Assembly: GCF_041296385.1 (NCBI RefSeq)
Contig: NW_027184085.1
Coordinates: 59,368,109-59,432,108, forward strand
Length of the DNA stretch: 64,000 nt
Reading direction: 5' to 3'
Origin: Aphelocoma coerulescens
Taxonomy: Eukaryota; Chordata; Aves; Passeriformes; Corvidae
How positions within the stretch are numbered: the first letter of the stretch is position 1; each line of letters starts with the position of its first letter. Positions 54,301 to 64,000 of the stretch are shown piece by piece. The notes under the pieces are model-generated. The model worked only from the letters and a program-made list of their open reading frames with translations. It did no database searches and was not told where the DNA came from. A program made the translations under genes and the position numbers.

Positions 54301-55879
54301 CCACGATTGATTTAATAAAAAGTGAGGTAGTCTCCAGTTATAGTATCAGCAAATTTGATGACTAGTGAAAATAATAATTTAAACTGCACAGATCAATTAA
54401 ATTGGGCTTTTTTACATGTCTTTGATCACACTGGACTGAGAAATGTCTTTCTTGTAGTCTATTCAAAGCTACCTCTCTGATTATCTTTAAGTGAAAGACT
54501 TGGTATTAATTAGTTTTAGAATTTTCTATAAGATTTCATACTACAGTAAGGAAAGAATTCTATTAAATCTTTTTTTTTTTTTTTTCCAATAAAAGAAAGC
54601 CCTTGTCAGAATACCAGTAAGAAAGTGGCTTGTTTTTCTCCTCTACAGGACATTAGGCCTTTATATAATTACTGCCTGAATCATAAAGGAAACTTGGCTG
54701 GCAGGTCATTTGAAATAGGTTTCTGAGAAGTAAATAACTGTGCAAATTAATGCAAAAAACAGCTATAGACATGTTGGCACTGGAATAATAGAAGGCATGT
54801 GTGAGCAACTTTATCCAATGGGAGTATGCGTTTATATACTACTTTCCTCAGACATAACACTGAATATAGAACAGGCAGATTTATTTTAGTGTTCACAAAC
54901 ACTTTAATAGATGCATTAACTCCATATATTATTAGTTTACTAACACTTTCATCTCTGTGACAGTGACATTTCTACTCACTTTCAGTACAGCCAAGTAGGT
55001 TTTTGAACAGGGAAGGACAACCACGACTTTTTTTTTATCCTTTTTTTCCCCAAAATTAGATTTTCTCAGTCCTAACAGAAATTACATCTTTATGGCCCTC
55101 TATCAAACTGTTTTCAAATCAATGGTAAATCACTCTGCTGGCAGGGTAAGTCAGCTACTCATGGGAGAACCACAATCTCACCTAGTTTATTGTGCTGTTG
55201 ATCTAAATGTGTGACCCACTCAATAACTCCACAGGCCTGAAAATACACAGATTCTGCAAGATAATGAGGAGCAACATTAAGTAGCCTTCTTCCAGTTTGC
55301 AGACTTAAAAGGGGGCTTTGTTCAAACTAGAATGTGAGATTAAACCTAACAGTTCTGTTCCATGTCACACGTTATTAACATATTCAGGGCCAGTTGAGAG
55401 CCCAAGCACGATAAAAAATCACAGTGGCACCAAGCATTACCTGGCTCTAAGCAGACCTGTGGCTGCTCTTGTTGATGCTGGTGATTTAAGGAAAAAGCAT
55501 TGTTGTGCAGTTGGAGACAAAATTACAGGATTCTGACTTACAAGACTCTCAACTTGAATTGCATACAAATTTGGAATTTGATTTTTAAACTATACATGGA
55601 CTTGAAATTAATCAATATCTTGTCATCATCAGACATCTTCTCAGAAAGGAGGAAAAGTCCCCTAGAACTGGCAAAACAAATACATAAATCTTTTCACTCT
55701 ACTGCTATTAATTCAGGTGACACATTACTGATCTTTTAAACTTAATGTTACAGCCCAGACAGAGATGCAAGTGGAATTTGTAAAAATATTTTCTGGAGCA
55801 TTTCAGCATTTTTACCAACTTATAAATCTGAGTTTTTCACCTTCATGTGAAGGAGTGGCTGCAATGTACAGAGCTCAGT
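51331..55879. other. AT-rich non-coding stretch
   Basis: No supportable gene is seen. It includes a 16-base T run at 54570-54585. An 87-codon minus frame (53228-53491) has a hydrophobic stretch but no other support. Confidence 0.45.
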
Positions 55880-56121
55880 CAGGATTGGTGAGGTTGAGAG
55901 AGTCTGGGTAAAGATTAAGGAACAAACAAATAATGCAAATGGAAGATGATGGCACCAATGAATTATTCTTCAAGGAACTAAGGAACACCTCTAGATCAAC
56001 TGTCCTTGTTGTTATCAGGAATTTCAACTTGCCAGACGTTAACTGGGAATATCACACGCCTGGCACAGAGGATTCTTCAGGTCTAGAGGATTCTTAAAAC
56101 ACCTGGATGATAACTTCATGG
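55880..56121 (+). mobile_element. CR1 LINE ORF2 fragment, left part
   Basis: The DNA matches the CR1 endonuclease-coding region: GATGAATTATTC-like GAATTATTCTTCAAGGAACT, TTTCAACTTGCCAGACGTTA, and CACCTGGATGATAACTTCAT. It is broken by deletions. It is continued at 57434 after an LTR insertion. Confidence 0.8.
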
Positions 56122-56126
56122 TACAG

Positions 56127-57428
56127 AGTCATAGGTTAGCAAGCATAGTCCCGGAAGGGATGTCCTTGCTAAGGGGGGCTTACAGCTTCCTCTGGGACCT
56201 GATAGAACCTATCAGCTGGCCAGTTTGAATATGGACAATTCTTTAAGCCACTTAAAGTTGTGACCGCCTCTGTGATCCACACTTAAGAACAGACAAACTC
56301 CCCCCCAAGCTCTCTCTCGTTTCCGGCGCTGGGACAGGTGGCTGCAGGCCCCGTGCGGGGGACAGCGGGCCCAGCCAGGCCCTGCTTGGGCCAGGCCGGG
56401 CCGGGCCACGGCCAGCCTGGAGCCATGGGCCTGTTCCAGCCATGGAACCCCCCCCCACTGCCTTGCCGTGGGCGGCCAGAGAAGCTCGGAACCCCCCCTC
56501 TCCACTGCGGCCGAGATTTCAGCAAAGAGGCACCTCTGTCCGGCAGAGGTCAGTGACCAACAGCGATAAGCCACATTCCAGCTGCAAGGCCGAGGTGAGA
56601 TTAACCCTTTTATTGCTGTGAAGAGCTGAAAACCTGAGGGAAGAGAGAGAGAAGATGCTTAAAGCTGAAATTCTGTTGTGAAGCTATGATAGATCAGAGT
56701 ATCCCGTTGTAATTTCATGAAGATATGGGGGGTGGAGGGTTCAACTCGTAAGCAATAAGCAGATGCTGACGCAGCTGTAATTTCATGAGAAGTTTGGACA
56801 GGGAGAGATGAACCAGATGAACCAGATGAGGACTTTTGCTCCAAACGGGAAAGGAGAAAACCTCAATTCCTAGAGATGCTCCCAGAGATAGTCTTAAAGA
56901 TGAAGATGAGGAAGACCCTTTGCTCTCAGGGAAGGAGAAGGGCCTCTGTTTTTTTGTTTCTGAATGGCTTAAAATTGTACCCCAAAAAACTTCAAGAGTG
57001 GACCCTCGAAAGCAGTTGCAGGAAAAGCCGCAAGTTGGGGGAAGGGACTCACATCACGAGCTGAGACTCCTCTTCCTAAATGGACTGAACAATATTTGGA
57101 AGTGGGTGTCTGTGTCGTTGTGATAATGTTTTCATAGCATGGGCAAGAGAGACTTCTCTTTTTAAATGGACTGAACAAGGTTATTATGGAAGTGGTAAAC
57201 AGACTGAACATCTTAAGGGTTGTCTTTTTACATTGTCAGTGGGAGAAGGGAGGAAGGTGGGAGGAGGAGGAGAGTTCTGAAGGTGGTATATTTTTTTTGT
57301 TTTCCTTCTTTTAGGTCTGTTAATAACTTCTTTATATTCTTTCAAGTTTGGTGCCTGCTTTGCATTTCTCCTAATTCTTATCTCACAGAAGATAAACAGT
57401 AATGAGTATTTTAGACCAAACCACTACA
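56127..57428 (+). mobile_element. Solo LTR, ERVL-like, inserted in CR1
   Basis: The 1302-bp element is flanked by TACAG on both sides (56122-56126 and 57429-57433), a 5-bp target duplication. Removing the element and one TACAG rejoins the CR1 sequence without a gap. It begins AGTCATAGGTTAGC, with AG in place of the usual TG, and ends AACCACTACA. The interior has a GC-rich, CpG-containing part (about 56320-56530), and the end region TGGTGCCTGCTTTGCATTTC resembles songbird LTRs as I remember them. The open frames inside are incidental. Confidence 0.8.
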
Positions 57429-57433
57429 TACAG

Positions 57434-57570
57434 GTACTAAGGGAGCTGACTAGGAAAGGTGTCCTCCCCGATTTGTTAGTGGTTAGCAGAGTCTCCTGAG
57501 TGAAGTGGTGATTGGTGGTTTTCTTGGTCACAGTGACCATGAAGAAAGAAAAGTTCATAAGCAGCTACCT
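57434..57570 (+). mobile_element. CR1 LINE ORF2 fragment, right part
   Basis: It continues the CR1 from 56121: GAGCTGACTAGGAAAGGTGT, AGTGGTGATTGGTGGTTTTC, and CACAGTGACCATGAAGAAAG. The end is approximate. Confidence 0.75.
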
Positions 57571-58825
57571 ATACTGAAAGAATTTTTTTGAAAACTAATT
57601 CTGTCATTCCTAGCCTTGCTGTCTGCTTCATTTAGTAATTACATTTACCAGCTTAAGCCAGCTGGCAAAATTAATAACTAAACAAAAACATCTGGAGTAC
57701 TTTTGGACCTGAAACTAAAATTGAGAAGTGCGGGGAAATAGGCAAAGATGAGCAAAACCAGAAAGGCTTTAATTTTTTTAAAATTCATAGGGCTAGACTT
57801 TTGTGCTGTGGAAGGAACTGACAGAGAACCAAGATTCTTCTAATTCCCAGTGATATATCTACTGCCTTCTTAAATGCATGTCTCTGACCAGCTGCCTGTT
57901 TCTCATGAGTGTTTGGTTCTTTCCCAAGAAAACACATTTCCACTGGTCCTTAAACAAAAGACAGTCTCCTGCTTATTTCCATGGTCAGTTTCATTAAAGG
58001 AGGAGCAAAATTAATGAAGAAATGGGCAGCAGGTAAGATTTTACATGTAGGTGCACTAGCACATTTACAGCATTTTTTATGTTTTTTATAAGTTAGAGAT
58101 AGATTCAGTAGGGTAAGAAAATAGAGAGTGTCTGTGAAGGTTGTTTCAAAAACAAGAGTTTGACTGCAAGCTATTTTTAATTTGCTTTTGATAATCCAAG
58201 AAAAATCTTCCAAGACTATCTGAAAGTTTCTTCAGAAGACTGTCCTATGTTTTCAGAAAATGGAAATTCTTTGGTAAATCTCAGAAGCATTTTACCATGA
58301 GACTTTTCAGCTCAGCACTCCTTGCTGAATATACTAAGAAATAGTAGGAAAATATTGTTAGGTGAAGGGGTTGTTATCCTTTTGGGGGACAAAAGTTAGA
58401 ATACTGCAACTAATTCATAAAACTTATCTGCATCTCTAAACTTTTAGCATCTAAAACAAAAGGTAAAAGCACAGATGAGGATTTCATTCACCAAAATAAA
58501 ATGCAGTGAATCGTAGTTCCTGGTGTATAGGGAATTCATTCAGCATAATTTCAGTGATGGAAAGATATAGCATTGAGACTTGCTGCCAGGATATAACTAA
58601 TGTTCATTTTACATTTTATACTCTCATTTGAATTCATAATGGGAAGGGAGATGCTCAAGCAGGAAGATTTAATGCCTTGGTGGTGTATTAAAAGGATAAG
58701 CTAAGGCAGGCAAAGTGATACCTTACTTTTTCTGGAATTCCCTTTTGAGTAAAAGAAAAAATAGAAGAGATGGAAGGTTATTTTCTTTTGGAGGACCTGT
58801 GTTTCAAGCACCTAATACAAGTCAT
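57571..58825. other. AT-rich non-coding stretch
   Basis: No supportable gene is seen. Some of the first 200 bases may be decayed CR1. Confidence 0.4.
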
Positions 58826-59424
58826 AAAATCATAGAAAGATTTGGGTTGAAAGCAACATTGAAGATCGTCTAGTTCCAAATACCCTGTCATGGACAGGGA
58901 CACCTCCCGCCAGACCAGGTTGCTCAGAGCCCATTCAGCCTGGCCTTGAACATCTCCAGGGAGGAGGCATCTGCAGTTTCTCTGGGCAACTTTTTCCTGT
59001 GCGTCACCACCCTCACAGTAGAGAGTTTCCTCATAATATCTAATCTAAACTTACTCTCTTTTAGTTTGAATCCATTTCCTCTTATCCTGTCATGCCCTTG
59101 TAAATCATGCTTCTCTCTTTCTTGTCAGGTCCCTTTAGGTACTGGAAGTTCACAATTAGATATGATTACCCCAAAGCCTTCTCTTCTCCAGACTGAACAA
59201 ACCCCATTGTCTCAACCTTTCTTCAAATGAGAAATGCTCAATCCCTCCAATCATCTTGGTATCCCTCCTCTAGACGTGCTCCAACAGGTCCGTGTCATTC
59301 CTGTGCTGGGACCCCAGAGCTGGATGTGGCACTGCAGGCTGGGTCTTACCAGAGCAGAGCAAGATGCCCTCCCTCACCCTGCTGCCCACGCTGCTTCTGA
59401 TGCATCCCTGGATATCATTGGTAA
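58826..59424 (-). mobile_element. CR1 LINE 3' end
   Basis: About 600 bp of CR1 3' end in minus orientation: ATCATAGAAAGATTTGGGTT at the tail, then GGGACACCTCCCGCCAGACC, AGCCTGGCCTTGAACATCTC, CCAACAGGTCCGTGTCATTC and CCCCAGAGCTGGATGTGGCA. It is diverged, with no open frame. Confidence 0.9.
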
Positions 59425-62121
59425 TCAGTTTGAAGCAAGAGAGAAAGAGGGAAAATGAAAAAAGTGTTTCCAGACAAGGCACGGACAGCTCAGGGAGGAT
59501 GGTACGGATTTAACACCCTTAAGCTGGAATTTATTAGAATCAAAGCAGATGTGACATTGTTTTACCTTGCTAAGTTCTACATAATTTACTAGAATATGAA
59601 GTATAATTTTTTGAATGTGTGGGACATTACCAAATGCATTGCAGATGCTAAGATTGTAGCTACTCTGGGCACTGCGAAAGAACATTTATTGGCAAAAGCT
59701 GATGAAAATGCAGAAAGAATTTTTCTCCATCTTCTCTCAAATTTAAAATGAATCCAAGTGAGTGTCTCCAATGAGTAGCTGAATTTCTGTAATGACAAAT
59801 AAATGTTTCGTAACATTGTTTTCCTGTGAAATGGTCAATTAGAACTGTGGAAGATAGGGAAAAGTAGTTTGTTTTTCCAATTTAGCTTCTCTTTCTGCTC
59901 CCTTCAGAATATGAGTAAAACCTGAAGACGTGCTACTCAGATTTGTTCCTTCGGGCTGTAGCTTGCTTTAAGATTAGCTTAATCTTGTGCTTTGCTCCAG
60001 TGTGTATGAAGCAGCTGGTAAACAGTCTTACTCCTTCAGTCAGCTTTCCTGGAAGAGCAAGTCACATGAGGGCGAGGGATTTCTCTTTTGGGTGGGTGGG
60101 CAGGAAGGATAGGAAAGCCACAACTGAAGGTCAGGATAATGGTGGCAGATGTTAATTTCAAAAACATTACACTATCAGGGAGAAAGAAGAACAAAAGTAA
60201 TGCCTCAGCATAATTTTTTTTACATGAAAGCAAACAAGTAAAAGTACCATAAAGGGAGAGGTCTAGAGATGCTTAGCTATGAAAAAATCCCACTGAAGTT
60301 CCAGAAGCTAACATGCATGAAATCCAAAGTTTATTTTTAGATAAGTCTTATTAATTTGAACGGTCTTACATGGATATCTCAGATATATGGGAATCTCTAA
60401 CTTCTTTTCAGCAGCATCAGCTGTAAAGTGGCTAACTTAAAGGTAAATTAACTTAGTAAATTAAGGTTATTATTTATTTTTTGTCATGTCAACCTTAGTT
60501 TTGTTGTAAAACCAGACAAGTCATGGTTGGCATGACAGTTATATACATTACCTTCACAAAGCTGAAATAAGTGAAAGAAGTTACACAGTTTTGAAACTAT
60601 GGTTGGCAGATTTCTTCCTCTATTTGTTCCTGAATGTACTGGGAAGGAAGAAGAGAGAAAACTTTGGCTAAATTTGGCTAAATTTAGCTTTGGCTAAATT
60701 TACTAAAATAGAAATATATGTGAGAGCTTCAAAGTTTGTGAGACAATGGTAGAGGACACTGCTAGCAAAAGTAAAGAAATGACAGCTGTTTAACTTGATT
60801 CTGCCTTCAATTCAGATAAAAGACAGAGGAAAAGACAGTATAAGGAGAAGAACATTTTATTTCATATCCAGGTAAGATTAAACTTTTACAATAATCTGAC
60901 ATTTTCTCTTGAAATTGCTTTAGTCATCATGAGAGGATAAACTACTAAGAAAAGAAGTCAACAAAGAAAGAAAAATAGGGTAGATTACTTTTTCACTCTT
61001 GGGTCTTAAAAATATATTGTTACATCTTTCTTACAATTCATTTTATGGGGAAAGAAAAAAGACTAATTTTTAGACAAAAATTGGGAGATGAAAATAAGGA
61101 TCAAAATGGATATTAGGGGATATTAGTGAAGAAAATACAAACAAAGCTAGGACTTCAAAACCAAATTTCACCAAACCTTCAAGCCTATTTTTATAATCTT
61201 CTTGGTACAGAGGGACTGATGGATTTTTATTCATTTGGAGTCAAAAGTTGTGGAAGAACTGGAAAGAAAAGTTTCATTCTGGCAAATATAAAACTGACCT
61301 CTTATCTTTTTGTAAAATCTACACTTCAACAGCATGCATAGTCTTACCTTGGCAAAAATCTGAATCTCACCTTGTTTTCTTTCTTTAATGTATGATTGTC
61401 TGCATTTATGATGTCAGGCTGCTTTCTACAGTGAAAGATTAAATTGATACTAAATGCCAATAAGAACCCAGGAATGGGAATGCTGAACTGAAGGGAAAAA
61501 ATTACTTTCCTGCTGTTGCTTATGACAAATAAGTGCAGTAAAACAACTGCATAATATTTACCTCATTGCCCTCTTAGAATTTTATTCTGAGCTAAGACCA
61601 ACTGTAGCTCAATATTTTTAAGGAAAAGGAACAAAACTAAATGCTTAAACCACTAGGAAGAATTTAATACTACAGTGTTGGTTCAGCTCCAAACTCAATA
61701 AAAGGGGTTGCTTTTATCTTGAGTGAAAAAACCCCAAAAGTTGAACAGGAATTGGATATGTTTTATTCCTTCCTTTTTTAATATTTTATCACTTAGGGTA
61801 CATACTTCAACCTATAATGGCTAATACAGCTATGCCTGATAGACACCACTGAAAGGAAAGATGAATAGTGTCCAATTCAGTATTTTATCTCCAGTGACCA
61901 TGAGATGATTTAAAATTGATTCAATTGAGTGAAGTGAATTATTCTTTCTAATAATATGGTATTTTCTCAAAATGAGAAGGCCAACCCTGTTCCATTTTCA
62001 CAGTTAGCCTACATGGAGTGCTTTCCACTTTGGTGATATGAGAGCCCTCTCACTTCAATCTGTTTGTATCAGAGTATGTTTTACTGTGTCACTCAAAACT
62101 ACTTTACTGTTTGTCTTTCAG
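59425..62121. other. AT-rich non-coding stretch
   Basis: No gene or recognised element is seen. The end (about 62101-62121) is a pyrimidine-rich stretch that would serve as a splice acceptor for the candidate exon that follows. Confidence 0.4.
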
Positions 62122-62303
62122 CACAGGCAAAAAAAGCTTTCTCTAACGGAAGTGTCTCCAGTTCACAAAATCAATGTAGAATGGCTGAACATGAGAAGAA
62201 AGAAAAAGTCTTGAGATTTACATCTGAAAGTGATGCACACAGAACTATAAACAGTTCAAGTATAAAAATGCCTAGAATCAATTACAAAAGTAATGTAAAT
62301 TGA
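62122..62303 (+). CDS. Candidate terminal coding exon (partial gene)
   Basis: The pyrimidine-rich TTTACTGTTTGTCTTTCAG ends at 62121 and forms a good 3' splice site. The frame continues from it for about 59 codons to TGA (62301-62303), with one base of the first codon coming from an upstream exon. The product is hydrophilic, Ser/Lys-rich (AKKAFSNGSVSSSQN near the start, ending INYKSNVN), like a cytoplasmic tail. ATTAAA follows at about 62328. I do not recognise the protein, and no upstream exon is visible in the window. A chance open frame next to a chance acceptor is quite possible. Confidence 0.25.
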
Positions 62304-64000
62304 GGGAGATGTTGGATTCATACAGACATTAAAAGAGCATTGATGAAAAAAATGGTGTTATTCCAGGGCACATGGAAATGTGTGATGTACTGGTTCGTTA
62401 GACATGCCACAGACCTGGATGGAAATAGCACTGGTGTTTCCACCTTCCTATCTACACACCTGACTAAGATCAATGAAAGAGTTCCTAGAATACCTTCCTG
62501 ACTTTCCAGTGGAAAAAAATTTCCTCTGACTGCCTTGCTCCTCAAAGAATATTTTAATTTTGTTGTTTTTAATAGAATTTCAGATTAAGAGTGATTAAGT
62601 AAGGCATAAAGGAGAGAACTGAAACAACTGGGCCCTCTTGGTGGTTCCACTACACATCACCCATCTAAACTCTCTTTCCCAACCCTCAATTTATAAAATG
62701 AGTGGTGCTTCCCTGCTTGCACAGAGTGATGGTTTTCAAGAATGATATTCAAAAAAAAATAATTTGAGACCTAGATAAAGACATGACAGCATGATGTACT
62801 TTTTGCTCATAAAGAAGGTGAGTTTAGTAGGTGCTTTGCTCCCTTCAGTGCATTTTTCTCTTCTGCATGCTGTATTTTCATTTATTCTCATAGAACAGCA
62901 AACTTTCCTGTTTTCAGTCCTCCCAGCACAGCCTCAGCTCGGACTATGAATTGAAGGCATTTTGGAATACAATTTTTATTTTTCTTTCTGTATCAATAGA
63001 CTAGAGCCCTTTTGAATTTAACTTATATTACCACTTCAGAATTCTGCTTATCAGACTCATCACGTGTTTGACATAATTGATTGATATTTACTGTTTATTT
63101 CCAGATCAGATATTCAAGTGATCAGAATCTTTGTGCAACAGACTAAATAATATTACCTTTTTTATTTTTTAAGAGAGACATATACCAAGTCCTATTTGTC
63201 CACTTGTATAATGTGTACAGTATTACTGCTTGTATGGAAAAAAAAAGACCTCTCTTGAAATTAAATTACACATTTTATAGAATGAATGACCCATCAGGTT
63301 AGATAGATGTGGTGACTTTCAGTGTCAAGCATTAATAATCACATTTTTGCACATCAGCTTGTGATATCTGCATCTGAAGATTTAAAGCCTCAAGCCTTTC
63401 TCAAAGAGATTGTGAAGGACCAAACTTTTGGACTGACAGGAAAGAATTCTATTCTTTTCAGGGGAAATAAATAAATAAAATCTCAACTTTCTCTATTTAG
63501 TCTATCACTCTCTTTATGTAGTCTTTCCTTCTGCTTTTCTGAAGCCTTGTTGCTACTAGAAGTTCATAGAAATGGAAGCACATTAGAATCAGAGGAGTCC
63601 AAAAACAGACACTAAGGAAAACTATGCATGCAATTCAAAAAAACTGGTGAGACAAGTGACACTTCAAAAAGGAATAGACACAAAAGTTGCAAAGTTCATA
63701 ATTTACATAAATACACAGAAAAAATGTACAATGTATTGCCCTTGAAGTATTTATAAAGTCTGATGTGATCAAGAAGCTTTAACTGTAGAAGTATCATACA
63801 GTAAAATGTGGCATATTATGCTCATATGATACAAGCTTCTTTCTCTCATTTCAGTCATTGTCATTGTAACAAAAAAATAATAGAGTTGGTGTTTAAGAAC
63901 TGGTGTTCATCTCTCTTTTCATAAGCTCAATGAAATTCAGATAACATTGTTATCAAGACTGGCAGTGTGTTGGCTGGGTTCCATCAGTTCTCACTCACAC
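62304..64000. other. AT-rich non-coding stretch
   Basis: No gene or recognised element is seen. If the candidate exon is real, the first part would be its 3' UTR. Confidence 0.4.

Overview
The window is vertebrate nuclear DNA, almost certainly from a bird and most likely a songbird. The evidence is several CR1 LINE 3' ends, endogenous-retrovirus LTRs of the kind common in passerine genomes, no operon structure, and a 25-kb AT-rich flank that is nearly gene-free. The species and chromosome cannot be read from the sequence.

Positions 1-38756 are a head-to-tail tandem array with a period of about 9.3 kb: four complete copies (1-9325, 9326-18642, 18643-27959, 27960-37456) and the first 1.3 kb of a fifth. 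The array was already running when the window opens, so its true copy number is unknown. Read along the + strand, each unit contains: a GA-rich tail segment; a 946-bp LTR with a 5-bp target duplication; a CR1 3' end broken by a second element; a 601-602-bp LTR in minus orientation with a 6-bp target duplication; a TAA microsatellite and a ~500-bp polypyrimidine tract; a second CR1 tail; and then, on the minus strand, one long uninterrupted reading frame.

That minus-strand frame (1345 codons from the first ATG in units 1-3, 1410 in unit 4) is the main content of the window. It encodes an acidic protein that I do not recognise as a named family. It is built almost entirely from ~22-residue repeats of three sub-types, plus a single conserved-looking amphipathic helix that closely resembles the PKA regulatory-subunit-binding helix of A-kinase anchoring proteins, and a basic, cysteine-containing C-terminal tail. 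All indels seen between copies inside the frame are multiples of three, while the flanks carry other lengths. A GC box and TATA-like element lie just upstream. I interpret it as an intronless, recently amplified, protein-coding multicopy gene, perhaps a scaffold protein. Tissue and function are unknown.

The array ends inside the 946-bp LTR: at about 38757 the sequence switches from near-identical array sequence to a diverged copy of the same LTR, which ends at 38959 without the matching target duplication. This looks like a recombination breakpoint. From 38960 to 64000 the DNA is AT-rich and single copy. It holds CR1 fragments (39640-39800, 55880-57570, 58826-59424), a 1.3-kb LTR inserted into one of them (56127-57428), a probable ancient repeat (51165-51330) and one weak candidate terminal exon (62122-62303). 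I found no other supportable gene there.
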